A DNA stretch of 64,000 nt from Microbispora sp. ZYX-F-249 (GCF_039649665.1 NZ_JBDJAW010000010.1:124001-188000), one strand, 5' to 3'; shown: positions 8,555 through 16,412, numbered from the stretch's first letter. Numbers and translations are program-made. Notes: generated by a model not told the origin, from the letters alone.

Positions 8555-9319
8555 CTACCAGGCGGTCGCACCCCCGTCGACCGCGTAGTTGGCGCCCGTG
8601 ATGTACGCCGCCCGGTCGGAGGCGAGGAAGGCCGCCAGCTCGACGATCTCCTCCGGCCGGGCGAAGCGCTTGAGGAGCGTCTTGCGGGTAATCGCGTCCC
8701 TGGCCGCCCGGTTGTCGCCGAGATCGCGGTCACTGGCCGGGGTGAGGACCGGCCCGGGGCTGATCGCCACCGCACGGATCCCGTGGCGCGCGCCTTCGAG
8801 CGCGAACTGCCGGGTCATGCCGATGACCCCGGCGTTCGCCGCGCCGTGCGCGACCATCGGGGGGACCTCACCGGCGATCATGCCGGCCATGGACGCGACG
8901 TTGATGATGACGCCGCCACCCCGCCGGACCAGGTGCGGCCACGCGAACTTCGACACGAAGAAGGGATTGTCGAGTTCGCCGGCGATGGTCACCCGCCAGT
9001 CCTCCACCGAGAAATCCGGCATCGGCCCGAAGCGGGGCCTGGCCGCGTTGTTGTAGACGACGTCGAGCCCGCCGTAGGCCGCCACGGCGTCCTCGATCAA
9101 CTGCCGCGCCTGTTCCGGGTCGGTGAGATCGACGGGCGCGATGCCCGTCATGTCACCTCCGGCGCGGCGGACGAGTTCCACCGTCTCGTTGTTGGCATCC
9201 ACCTGGATGTCGCACCCGACGACCTTCGCGCCTTCTCGCGCGAAGACCAGCGACGCGACCCGGCCCTGACCTCCGGCGGTGCCCGTGATCAGCACCACCT
9301 TGCCGTCAAGCGTTCCCAT
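8555..9319 (-). CDS. SDR-family NAD(P)-dependent oxidoreductase
   Basis: 254 residues. The Rossmann motif is TGTAGGQG (residues about 12-19), with NNAA for the adenine ring and D at the acidic position after beta-2 (VVGCDIQVD), suggesting NAD preference. Oddly, the expected YxxxK catalytic motif is not obvious: the stretch following the Ser (INVAS) reads MVAHGAANAG, so the usual Tyr and Lys are replaced. A GGAGG sits 6 nt before the ATG at 9319. It lies 32 bp behind the FMN reductase and is likely co-transcribed under the same MarR control. Substrate unknown; loss of the catalytic pair makes a classical dehydrogenase role doubtful. Confidence 0.86.
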   Translation of the reverse strand: MGTLDGKVVLITGTAGGQGRVASLVFAREGAKVVGCDIQVDANNETVELVRRAGGDMTGIAPVDLTDPEQARQLIEDAVAAYGGLDVVYNNAARPRFGPMPDFSVEDWRVTIAGELDNPFFVSKFAWPHLVRRGGGVIINVASMAGMIAGEVPPMVAHGAANAGVIGMTRQFALEGARHGIRAVAISPGPVLTPASDRDLGDNRAARDAITRKTLLKRFARPEEIVELAAFLASDRAAYITGANYAVDGGATAW

Positions 9320-9351
9320 GGAGTTCCTCCATCCCCCTGTCCGGCGCGAAC

Positions 9352-9912
9352 TCAGCGGGCACGCAGCGGCGCGAGTGCCGTGCTCCACGCCACGACCTGG
9401 TCCAACGTCGCGGTGAGCGAGTCGAGCTGGAAGTCGTTGGGCGTGAACACGCTGAAGTCCTTGAAGTCGGTGAAGAGCGACAGCGCCACCTGGGCCCGCA
9501 CATCGGCCATCTGAAGCTCGGCGGCGATCAGGCGCAGGTGTTCCACCGCGCGAGTGCCGCCGACCGAGCCGTAGCTGACGAAACCGACCGCTTTGTTGTT
9601 CCACTCGCCGTACAGGAAGTCGATGGCGTTCTTCAGCGCGCCCGACGTCGAGTGGTTGTATTCCGGCGTCACCATGACGAAGCCGTCGAACGAGGCGATC
9701 TTGCCCGCCCACGCCATCGTGTGCGGCTGCGTGTACTGCCCCAGCGACGGCGGCAGCGCCTCGTCGAGGTGCGGGAGCTTGTAGTCGAGCAGGTCGACGA
9801 GCTCGAACTCCGCGTCGGTCCGCCGCGCGGCGACCTGGTGCACCCAGCGGGCGACGGCCTCGCCGTTGCGTCCGGGGCGGGTGCTGCCGAGGATGATCCC
9901 GATCCTGGTCAT
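9352..9912 (-). CDS. NADPH-dependent FMN reductase
   Basis: 186 residues, flavodoxin-like fold: phosphate-binding loop GSTRPGRNGEAV near residues 8-19 and the family signature PEYNHSTSGALKNAIDF near residues 82-98, placing it with the ArsH/SsuE/azoreductase-like FMN reductases. The ATG at 9912 is preceded by GGAG. It is first in a two-gene unit with the SDR and divergent from the MarR regulator, so it probably responds to quinone, azo or other electrophile stress (inference from context). Confidence 0.9.
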   Translation of the reverse strand: MTRIGIILGSTRPGRNGEAVARWVHQVAARRTDAEFELVDLLDYKLPHLDEALPPSLGQYTQPHTMAWAGKIASFDGFVMVTPEYNHSTSGALKNAIDFLYGEWNNKAVGFVSYGSVGGTRAVEHLRLIAAELQMADVRAQVALSLFTDFKDFSVFTPNDFQLDSLTATLDQVVAWSTALAPLRAR

Positions 9913-9949
9913 GACGATCTCCACTCTCTGCAGGTCTCTGCAGGAAATG

Positions 9950-9996
9950 CTTGCTTCGCGAAGAAACAATATGAGGTACTTCCTTCGTGAAGCAAG
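9950..9996. promoter_or_regulatory. MarR operator between reductase and regulator
   Basis: Two arms, CTTGCTTCGCGAAG (9950-9963) and CTTCGTGAAGCAAG (9983-9996), are inverted copies matching at 13 of 14 positions. Each contains its own CTTCGYGAAG palindrome. They lie between the divergent starts at 9912 and 10009, the expected place for an autoregulating MarR dimer pair. Confidence 0.7.
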
Positions 9997-10008
9997 TAGA
10001 CTGTGGCC

Positions 10009-10476
10009 ATGACCACATCACAGCCGACTCCGAAGGTGCCGCCGCTGACCGCCGACGAGGAGGCGCTGGTCCGCGCGTTGCCTCGCCTGATGTACGCGCT
10101 ACCCCGCGCGATCGACGCCGACATGGTGCGCGAGCAGCAGTTGCCGCTCATCGAGTGGACCGCCCTGATGCGGTTGTCGGAGGCGCCGCAGCGGCGGCTG
10201 AGGATGGGCGAGCTCGCGGTCGCCTGCGAGCTCTCCCTGAGCGGGATGACCCGCATCGTCACCGTCCTGGAGCGGCAGGGCCTGGTCGAACGGGTCAGGT
10301 GCGACGACGACGCCCGCGGGTTCAACGCCGTCATCACCGACGCCGGTCTCGTCCGTCTCGAACGGGCGTGGCCGAGCAACCTGGCGAGCGTGCGCCGGCA
10401 CTTTCTCGACCACCTCGAAGGCATCGATCTCGCCCACCTCGCCCGTGCGATCCAGAACGTCGCGAGCGACGCCTGA
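10009..10476 (+). CDS. MarR-family transcriptional regulator
   Basis: 155 residues with a winged helix-turn-helix. Recognition region: LRMGELAVACELSLSGMTRIVTVLE; the wing follows (VERVRCDDDARGFNAVITDAG). An ATG at 10009 and a GTG at 10003 are both possible; the ATG is given. It is divergent from the FMN reductase/SDR unit with a two-arm palindrome between them, so it probably represses that unit and itself and is released by a small redox-active ligand. Confidence 0.9.
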   Translation: MTTSQPTPKVPPLTADEEALVRALPRLMYALPRAIDADMVREQQLPLIEWTALMRLSEAPQRRLRMGELAVACELSLSGMTRIVTVLERQGLVERVRCDDDARGFNAVITDAGLVRLERAWPSNLASVRRHFLDHLEGIDLAHLARAIQNVASDA

Positions 10477-10530
10477 CGCGGTGGGCGGCAGGCCGAGCCC
10501 GGCGCCCCCGACATCTTCGTCCCGGCTGTC

Positions 10531-10740
10531 GAGGACGCGTGAGTCGGCGGATCGCTTCAGGTGCGGGCTTCGGGAGCGAGGGGGAGGGTGACGCGGAAGG
10601 CGGCGCCGGCGCCGGGGGCCGTCGCCACGCCGACCTCGCCGCCATGGGCCTCGACGAGGGACTGCACGATCGCGAGACCCAGCCCGCTGCCCCCGGACGG
10701 CGGCGTACGGGAGGGGTCGGCGCGGTAGAGGCGCTCGAAG
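10531..10740. repeat. Direct repeat, copy 1 (partner at 11954-12166)
   Basis: About 210 bp nearly identical to 11954-12166 in the same orientation. From 10558 to 10740 the alignment is gap-free at a constant offset of 1426 bp; a 3-nt indel lies just before. It covers the 3' end of a histidine-kinase gene and a little sequence beyond the stop. The two copies bracket the toxin-antitoxin genes and a hypothetical gene. Confidence 0.9.
10557..10740 (-). pseudogene. 3' fragment of a histidine kinase gene
   Basis: It encodes only the last ~60 residues of a HATPase domain (ERLYRADPSRT, GGSGLGLAIVQSLVEAHGG, ending LAPEART). This is nearly the same as the C-terminus of the complete kinase at 11983-13440. 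Upstream of 10740 the similarity stops abruptly. It lacks HisKA, the N box and any sensor part, so it cannot work as a kinase. It is a partial duplication, and the intact parent lies 1.4 kb away. Confidence 0.85.
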
Positions 10741-10759
10741 CGGTTGGCGAGCGTCCTGG

Positions 10760-11059
10760 TCACGCGGCGGGAGCCCGGGGTGTCAGACGGACCTCGACAT
10801 CCGCGTCCAGAGCGCTCGCGAGGCGCTCGATGACAGGCAGGGTGGGAACCGTCCCTCCGGCCTCGAACCGCGCCACCGCCGACTGGGTCATACCGGCCGC
10901 ACGAGCCAGATCACTCTGGCTCCAGCCCCGCGTCTCCCTCATGGCCCGAACCGTCTTTCCCAATTCGTACGCGAGGCGTGCGGCCTCATAGGCCTCGACC
11001 GCGCCGGGCTCACCCATCCGGCGATCCCGGAGCTCCCGCCAGCTCTCCTGCTTGCTCAT
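10760..11059 (-). CDS. XRE-family antitoxin of a HigBA-like toxin-antitoxin pair
   Basis: 99 residues with a central Cro/C1 helix-turn-helix (VRAMRETRGWSQSDLARAAGMTQSAVARFE) and a short C-terminal strand region (DADVEVRLTPR), as in HigA-type antitoxins. The ATG at 11059 overlaps the toxin stop (ATGA). Toxin-first order is typical of HigBA. It probably binds the palindrome at 11414-11431 to autoregulate. Confidence 0.88.
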   Translation of the reverse strand: MSKQESWRELRDRRMGEPGAVEAYEAARLAYELGKTVRAMRETRGWSQSDLARAAGMTQSAVARFEAGGTVPTLPVIERLASALDADVEVRLTPRAPAA

Positions 11060-11337
11060 ACCGCTTCTTCTTCTTCCTCATCCACCGTGTGCACCGCCTC
11101 GATACAGCGGCGTAGGGCCCGACGAGCCCGCTCTACCTCACGCTCCTCGCGTGGCCTGGTCTTGTGAAACACCGTCAAGAGCACGATTCTGCGCCCGGGT
11201 GCGATCCAATACGTGATGCGCACCGCGATGTCGTCGAGATAGAACCGCAGCTCGCGCAACTTGCCGTCGAGTTGCTTGCTGTACGGCTCCCCGAGCAGGG
11301 GCCCCTCCGACGCGAGCAGATCGACATAGAACGCCAC
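11056..11337 (-). CDS. RelE/HigB-like toxin (phage Gp49-type), start uncertain
   Basis: 93 residues from GTG 11337, containing LRELRFYLDDIAVRITYWIAPGRRIVLLTVFHKT, the core of the RelE/HigB fold (mRNA interferase). The frame stays open upstream and encodes a convincing family N-terminus (VELEPEVRRWLEGLSAAAFAK), but this has no ATG, GTG or TTG before a TGA at about 11418; the candidates are ATT or GTT. The annotated GTG would delete the first strand and helix. Either translation starts at a non-standard codon, or a frameshift or mutation has crippled the toxin. Confidence 0.75.
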   Translation of the reverse strand: MAFYVDLLASEGPLLGEPYSKQLDGKLRELRFYLDDIAVRITYWIAPGRRIVLLTVFHKTRPREEREVERARRALRRCIEAVHTVDEEEEEAV

Positions 11338-11413
11338 CTTCGCGAACGCTGCGGCAGAGAGGCCTTCAAGCCACCGCCGAACCTCTGGTTCGAGTTCGAC
11401 TGTAACCCCAATT

Positions 11414-11431
11414 CATAGCATCAATGCTATG
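11414..11431. promoter_or_regulatory. 18-bp palindrome upstream of the toxin-antitoxin genes
   Basis: CATAGCAT-CA-ATGCTATG is a perfect inverted repeat immediately upstream of the toxin reading frame. It is the likely autoregulatory operator of the XRE antitoxin. Its AT-rich composition stands out from the surrounding GC-rich DNA. Confidence 0.6.
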
Positions 11432-11550
11432 ACCAATAAGGACGCTGTGCAGTGCTATCACTACTTCGCGCGACCAGCGATTCCGGCAACTCCCCAGCGG
11501 AGTCGGCCCGGACAGCGGCTCAGGAAGGGGACGACCGGCGCCGGAAGCGG

Positions 11551-11949
11551 TCACCGGCGGGGGAAGGGGACCTCGTAGGCGGGTGGACCGCCCGGCATCG
11601 CCGCCAGATCGTCTTCGGTGACGTCGCAGGCGAAGGCAGGGCCCGGCCGACGGGGGTCCCAGCCCCGGCGCAGAGCCAGGCGGACGGCGGCCGCCACGAG
11701 TGCCGGCCGTACGGCCGTCGTCCGCGCCCCCAACCAGGCGTCCGGCCGGAAGAAGGGGAGCGACACCAGGAGCGCCCTGCCCGGCCCTTCCGCCGGCTGG
11801 ACCGCGAAGGTCATCGGCGACCAGCCGTTCCCCTGGCTGTAGGTGGGCTTGCGGCGGATCCGCCACCGGTAGGCGACGCCGTCGACCGTGATCGGCCGCG
11901 AGCCCTTTCCGGGAATCGTCACGGACACCTCCTGGCCCTCAAGTTGCAT
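11551..11949 (-). CDS. Hypothetical protein, small actinobacterial family
   Basis: 132 residues from ATG 11949 (an in-frame TTG at 11970 would add 7). It contains ITVDGVAYRWRIRRKPTYSQ, then WSPMTFAVQPAEGPGRALLVSL and a C-terminal helix, with no transmembrane helix or signal peptide. Codon use and the structured middle suggest a real gene. It lies just downstream of the second two-component kinase on the same strand and inside the segment bracketed by the 210-bp direct repeat. I do not recognise a function. Confidence 0.6.
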   Translation of the reverse strand: MQLEGQEVSVTIPGKGSRPITVDGVAYRWRIRRKPTYSQGNGWSPMTFAVQPAEGPGRALLVSLPFFRPDAWLGARTTAVRPALVAAAVRLALRRGWDPRRPGPAFACDVTEDDLAAMPGGPPAYEVPFPRR

Positions 11950-11953
11950 TCCG

Positions 11954-12166
11954 GAGGACACGTGAGTCAACGGAAATCGCGGTCAGGTGCGGGCTTCGGG
12001 GGCGAGGGGGAGGGTGACGCGGAAGGCGGCGCCGGCGCCGGGGGCCGTCTCCACGCCGACCTCGCCGCCATGGGCCTCGACGAGGGACTGCACGATCGCG
12101 AGACCCAGCCCGCTGCCCCCGGACGGCCGCGTACGGGAGGGGTCGGCGCGGTAGAAGCGCTCGAAG
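11954..12166. repeat. Direct repeat, copy 2 (partner at 10531-10740)
   Basis: The parent copy: it includes the true 3' end of the kinase gene at 11983 and about 30 bp downstream. Confidence 0.9.
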
Positions 12167-13440
12167 ACCCGGGCGGCCTGCTCGGCGGTGAGACCGGGGC
12201 CCTTGTCCGCCACCTCGAAGTACGCCGTGCCGTCCCGGCTTCCGACGCGTACGGTGATCGGCGTCCCCTCGGGCGTGTGGGTCCTGGCGTTGCTCATCAG
12301 GTTGCCCACGACCTGCCGCAGCCGCACCTCGTCACCCGAGACGATCAGCGCCGCGTCCCCTTCGACCAGGAGCGAAACGCCGCGCTCGGGGCAGAGGGTC
12401 CTGGCGTCGTGGACCGCGTCGGCCGCCAGGGCCAGCAGGTCCACCGGTTGCATGCGCAGCGGGCGCTGCTGGTCGAGCCGGGCGAGCAGCAGGAGGTCGT
12501 CCACCAGCAGGCCCATGCGGGCGGCCTCGCTCTCGATGCGCGACATCAGCCGGGTGACGTCGGCGTCCGGCACCTGCCGGTGGAACTCGGCGAAGCCCCT
12601 GATCGAGGTGAGCGGCGTGCGCAGTTCGTGCGAGGCGTCGGCCACGAAGCGGCGCATGCGCGCCTCCGACTCACGGGCCTTGGCCTCCGACTCGCGCGCC
12701 TTGGCCTCGGACTCACGGGCCTTGGCCTCGGACTCACGGGCCGCCGTCTCGGAGGCCGCCCGCGCCTGGAACGCCGCCTCGACCTGGGCGAGCATGCCGT
12801 TCAGCGCGCGGGCGAGCCGCCCGACCTCGGTACGCGGGTCGCGGTCGGGGATCCGGCTGCCGAGGTTCCCCCGGGCGATGGCGTCGGCGGTCGCCTCGAT
12901 CTCCGCCAGTGGCCGCAGGCTGCGCCGTACGATCACGACGCCGACGACGGCGAGCACGACCATCAGGGCGCCGCCGACCAGTGCCTCGATGAGGGCGAGC
13001 CGCGAGGTGATCTGCCCGACCGAGGCCATGTCCACGGCGACGACCACCGCGCCCGGGCCGTCGACGGGCACCACCCGGGCCCGCCACCGGCCGTCGCCCG
13101 ACACCGCCGGCACCGTCACCGGCCTCTCCGCGGTCACGGCGCCGGGGCCCGGCAGGTCCTCCACGCCCATGCCCGCCTGCGCGAGCACCGTCCTGCCGCC
13201 GGTGTCGCGGATCTCCACCCGTCCCTCGGGCGGCACCCTGAGCCGCGCGAACGCGGCGGGACCGCGGCCGAGCCGGATCTCGGTCTCGTGCGCCAGCATG
13301 CCGACCTGCATGTCGACCCGGCTGACCAGGTAGTCGCGCAACACCGAGACGCTGCCCACGCCGATGACCGCGAGGGCCACCGCGACCAGCGCGAGCATGG
13401 CCGCGCTGAGCCGGATCCGCAGCGGCGTGCGCCCCGACAC
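11983..13440 (-). CDS. Sensor histidine kinase
   Basis: 485 residues: TM1 near 10-30 (LSAAMLALVAVALAVIGVG), an extracellular domain, TM2 near 155-178 (ALVGGALMVVLAVVGVVIV) and HAMP. Next comes a signalling helix made of four AKARESE heptads, then HisKA with SHELRTPLTS (about H271) and a HATPase domain (GNLMSNARTHT, DKGPGL, GGSGLGLAI). It is separated by 3 bp from the cognate regulator upstream. The heptad repeat lengthens the coiled coil between HAMP and the catalytic core, which may tune signalling. The 3' end is duplicated 1.4 kb away. Confidence 0.93.
   Translation of the reverse strand: MSGRTPLRIRLSAAMLALVAVALAVIGVGSVSVLRDYLVSRVDMQVGMLAHETEIRLGRGPAAFARLRVPPEGRVEIRDTGGRTVLAQAGMGVEDLPGPGAVTAERPVTVPAVSGDGRWRARVVPVDGPGAVVVAVDMASVGQITSRLALIEALVGGALMVVLAVVGVVIVRRSLRPLAEIEATADAIARGNLGSRIPDRDPRTEVGRLARALNGMLAQVEAAFQARAASETAARESEAKARESEAKARESEAKARESEARMRRFVADASHELRTPLTSIRGFAEFHRQVPDADVTRLMSRIESEAARMGLLVDDLLLLARLDQQRPLRMQPVDLLALAADAVHDARTLCPERGVSLLVEGDAALIVSGDEVRLRQVVGNLMSNARTHTPEGTPITVRVGSRDGTAYFEVADKGPGLTAEQAARVFERFYRADPSRTRPSGGSGLGLAIVQSLVEAHGGEVGVETAPGAGAAFRVTLPLAPEART
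12663..12742 (-). repeat. 21-bp tandem repeat encoding AKARESE heptads
   Basis: About 3.8 near-perfect 21-bp units in the kinase gene. Each encodes one coiled-coil heptad, so copy-number change keeps the frame and the heptad register. Confidence 0.85.
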
Positions 13441-13443
13441 GGC

Positions 13444-14166
13444 TCAGGCGCCGGCAGGTGGTGTCCGCATGACGTAGCCGACGCCGCGCAGCGTGTGGAT
13501 GAGCCGGGGATGGGCCCGGGAGTGGGCGCCGTCGAGCTTGCGGCGCAATACCGACACGTACGACTCGACGATCCCGGCGTCGCCGCGGAAGTCGTAGTCC
13601 CACACGTGATCGAGGATCTGGGCCTTGGACAGCACCCGGCCGGTGTTGCACATGAAGTAACGCAGCAGCTTGAACTCCGTCGGCGACAGGGACACGGCCC
13701 GGCCGCCGCGCCAGACCTCGTGGGACTCCTCGTCCAGCTCGATGTCGGCGAAGGTCAGCCGCGGCGGGGCGGCCAGCGGGTCCCCGGCGGTCCGGCGCAG
13801 CACGGCCCGGATGCGGGCGACGACCTCCTCCAGGCTGAACGGCTTGGTCACGTAGTCGTCGCCGCCGAGCGTCAGGCCCCGGATCTTGTCCTCGGTGGCG
13901 TCCCGCGCCGTGAGGAAGACCACTGGGGTGTGGCTGCCGCCGCCGCGCAGCCTGCGCACGATGTCGAACCCGTCCATGTCGGGCAGCATGACGTCGAGCA
14001 CGATCAGGTCCGGGCGGTGCCGCCGGGCAGCGGCGACCGCCTCGCCGCCGTTGGACGCGGTGTGGACCTCGAATCCGGCGTACCGGAGACTGGCGGCCAG
14101 CAGTTCGAGGATGTTCGGCTCGTCCTCGACGATCAGCAGCCGGGCTTCGGGAGATTCAGCGACCAT
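13444..14166 (-). CDS. Response regulator, OmpR/PhoB family
   Basis: 240 residues: receiver domain with phospho-acceptor D58 (LIVLDVMLPDMDG) and K in VTKPFS, then a winged helix ending YVSVLRRKLD and TLRGVGYVMR. It is close in sequence and layout to the regulator at 1570-2259, suggesting the two systems are paralogues. The promoter probably lies in the tail of the upstream oxidase gene, where a TTAAC repeat (about 14192-14209) precedes a TAGGTC element. Confidence 0.94.
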   Translation of the reverse strand: MVAESPEARLLIVEDEPNILELLAASLRYAGFEVHTASNGGEAVAAARRHRPDLIVLDVMLPDMDGFDIVRRLRGGGSHTPVVFLTARDATEDKIRGLTLGGDDYVTKPFSLEEVVARIRAVLRRTAGDPLAAPPRLTFADIELDEESHEVWRGGRAVSLSPTEFKLLRYFMCNTGRVLSKAQILDHVWDYDFRGDAGIVESYVSVLRRKLDGAHSRAHPRLIHTLRGVGYVMRTPPAGA

Positions 14167-14184
14167 GGCGGCAGAACTCTAGAC

Positions 14185-15369
14185 CTAGCTTGTTAAGGGA
14201 ACCGTTAAAGCGATGTGCCTGGCGATGGCGAGGCTGCTCGTCGCCGCGGGCGAGGGCGCGTTGCGCACCAGCACGATCCGGCCGCGCACGTCGATGACGA
14301 AGTCGTCGAGCAGCCCGCCGTCCCGTGACACGGCCTGCGCGCGCACGCCGCCCTCGGTGCGTACGAGGTCGGCCGAGGACAGGGCGGGCACGTACCGCCG
14401 GGCGGCGGACACGAAGGCGCGTTTGATCAGTGAGCCGTACACCTCGCGCAGACCGGTCCGCCAGTGCTCGGCCGCCAGGCGCCGGGTGCCCGGCCAGGAC
14501 AGGATGCCGCGCAGGTCGCGGGCCGAGGCCCGGCGCCACGAGTAGCCCTCCAGGGCGAGCGCCGGCACGGCGTTGGGCCCCACCAGGACCTCCCCGTCGA
14601 TCCGGCGGGTCAGGTGGACGCCGAGAAAGGGGTAGCGGGGGTCGGGAACGGGATAGATGAGCCCATTCACCAGGTCACGCGCCGAGCCGGCGAGCCGGTA
14701 GTACTCCCCGCGGAACGGGACGATCCGCACGTCTCCGCCCGCCCTCGCCAGGTCCGCCACGCGGTCGGAGCCGAGACCGGCGCAGGAGATCAGGCGGTCG
14801 AAGGTGAGCCTCTCCGGTCCGGCCACCACCGCGACGCCGTCCGTGGTCTGCCGGATCGCGCGTACGGGGCGCGAGAGCCGTACGGACCCGCCGGCCTCGG
14901 CCACGTCGGCGGCGAGGCGGCGCGCTACCGCGGAGAAGTCGGTGATCGCGGTGTGCGGCGAGTGGACGGCGGCGACCCCGACCGCGTACGGCTCCACCTC
15001 CCGCAGGCCGATCGCGTCGAGTTCGACGATCCCGGGCACGCCGTTCTCCCCGGCCCGCTCGGCGATGCGGCGCAGCCCCGGCAGTTCGGCCCGGGTGGAG
15101 GCCACGACGAGCTTGCCCACTTCGTCGTACGGCAGGCCGTGCTCGGCGCAGTACTCGCGCAGCATGGCCGCGCCCTCCCGGCAGAGGGTCGCCTTGAGCG
15201 AGCCGGGCTGGTAGTAGATCCCGGCGTGCACGACTCCGCTGTTGTGCCCGGTCTGGTGAGCGGCGACGCGGGGCTCCTTCTCCAGGACGGTCACCTCGGC
15301 GCCCGCCCGCGCCATCTGCCGGGCCACGGCCAGACCGAGGATCCCGGCGCCGACGATCCCGATCCTCAT
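14185..15369 (-). CDS. lhgO: L-2-hydroxyglutarate oxidase
   Basis: 394 residues: an N-terminal FAD-binding dinucleotide motif (GAGILGLAVARQMARAG) and the family stretch HNSGVVHAGIYYQPGSLKA near residues 43-61. LhgO-like features continue (GKLVVA, KxxY-rich centre, DLVRTEGGVRAQAV). The enzyme oxidises L-2-hydroxyglutarate to 2-oxoglutarate, repairing a toxic side product of central metabolism. It stands alone and is divergent from the small protein at 15458. The downstream two-component system starts 18 bp after its stop. Confidence 0.93.
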   Translation of the reverse strand: MRIGIVGAGILGLAVARQMARAGAEVTVLEKEPRVAAHQTGHNSGVVHAGIYYQPGSLKATLCREGAAMLREYCAEHGLPYDEVGKLVVASTRAELPGLRRIAERAGENGVPGIVELDAIGLREVEPYAVGVAAVHSPHTAITDFSAVARRLAADVAEAGGSVRLSRPVRAIRQTTDGVAVVAGPERLTFDRLISCAGLGSDRVADLARAGGDVRIVPFRGEYYRLAGSARDLVNGLIYPVPDPRYPFLGVHLTRRIDGEVLVGPNAVPALALEGYSWRRASARDLRGILSWPGTRRLAAEHWRTGLREVYGSLIKRAFVSAARRYVPALSSADLVRTEGGVRAQAVSRDGGLLDDFVIDVRGRIVLVRNAPSPAATSSLAIARHIALTVPLTS

Positions 15370-15457
15370 GTCCGTACCGTTGTCGACAGCATGCCGGCCA
15401 TTGTCTCAGCCGGAGCCGCTCCACGGTGATCGAACCTGTGTTCGGTACGATGGCGGC

Positions 15458-15820
15458 GTGTACGTGCCACCCGGCTGGCCGCCGGAGGTGCGCCCTCCGG
15501 GCAGCCCCGAATGGGAGGTCTCGGCCGTGTCGTGGCTGCTCGACGCGGTGCCCCCGGACTACCGCGCGTACGGCGTGCTGCGCCGCCACCCTCTCGCGCT
15601 CGCCCGGATGGCCCGCCAGCAGGTGGCGGCCTCGATCCAGGCGGCCAGGGAGGGATACCGCGGGGCGGCGGTGGAACTGAAGGAGCACCTGCCTCCGCAC
15701 GCGGTCGAGGCGGTCCTGGACGCCTACCGCCAGGAGGGCCCCCGGCTCGTACGGCTGGCCGAGTCGATCGCGCTCGTGGAGCGCGCGCTGCGCGGCGAGC
15801 ACTTCCTCCCCCGGCTGTGA
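15458..15820 (+). CDS. Small conserved hypothetical protein
   Basis: 120 residues from GTG 15458, starting MYVPPGWPPEVRPPGSPEWE. The rest is helical and contains VSWLLDAVPPDYRAYGVLRRHPLALARMARQQ and EALRGEHFLPRL-like ends, with no signal or membrane segment. It looks like a soluble actinobacterial orphan family. It is divergent from lhgO and 63 bp before the CBS protein. Function unknown. Confidence 0.72.
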   Translation: MYVPPGWPPEVRPPGSPEWEVSAVSWLLDAVPPDYRAYGVLRRHPLALARMARQQVAASIQAAREGYRGAAVELKEHLPPHAVEAVLDAYRQEGPRLVRLAESIALVERALRGEHFLPRL

Positions 15821-15883
15821 ATCCGCTCTTATTTCCGGACAGAGGGGGCATAACCGCCCAAAAGAGGAAATCGGGGGTTAGCC

Positions 15884-16318
15884 ATGACCACAGAGGGAGC
15901 GACCAAGACCGCCGGCCAGGTCATGCACGAGGGCGCCGAGTGCATCGGCGAGCACGACAGCCTTCGCAGGGCCGCCGAGATGATGCGCGACCTGAGCGTC
16001 GGCGCCCTGCCCATCTGCGGGGAGGACGACCGGCTCAAGGGCATCATCACCGACCGCGACATCGTGATCAAGTGCTGCGCCGAGGGCAAGGACCTCGACC
16101 AGACCACGGCGAGCGAGCTCGCCCGCGGCCTCGTCTGGGTGGACGCGGGCGCCAGCGTCGAAGACGCCCTGACGAAGATGGAGGAGCACCAGATCAAGCG
16201 CATGCCGGTGATCGACAACCACCGGATCGTCGGGATGATCACCGAGGCCGACCTGGCCAAGGAACTGCCCGACAGCAAGCTCGCGGAGTTCGTGCACCGC
16301 ATCTACGCGCGGAGCTGA
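15884..16318 (+). CDS. Tandem CBS-domain protein
   Basis: 144 residues composed of two CBS domains (about 11-70 and 78-138) with typical GIITDRDIVIK and GMITEADLAKEL strand-helix motifs. Such free-standing pairs bind adenine nucleotides and act as energy or redox sensors. Gram-positive homologues of this length (hypoxic response protein type) are often stress induced. The sequence is complete. Partner unknown. Confidence 0.9.
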   Translation: MTTEGATKTAGQVMHEGAECIGEHDSLRRAAEMMRDLSVGALPICGEDDRLKGIITDRDIVIKCCAEGKDLDQTTASELARGLVWVDAGASVEDALTKMEEHQIKRMPVIDNHRIVGMITEADLAKELPDSKLAEFVHRIYARS

Positions 16319-16336
16319 CTCTCGCGACCGCTCTCC

Positions 16337-16369
16337 GGGCCGGTGTCGCCGGGAACGGCGGCCCGGCCC
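16337..16369. terminator. Bidirectional hairpin terminator
   Basis: GGGCCGG-TGT-CGCCG-GGAA-CGGCG-GC-CCGGCCC forms a long GC-rich stem with a GGAA loop between the convergent CBS gene and the NarL-type regulator. There is no U-run, which is normal for actinomycetes. Confidence 0.6.
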
Positions 16370-16412
16370 TCCTCGTGCCCCGTCCCCGCGGCGTCGCGAA
16401 CGACTCAGGACA

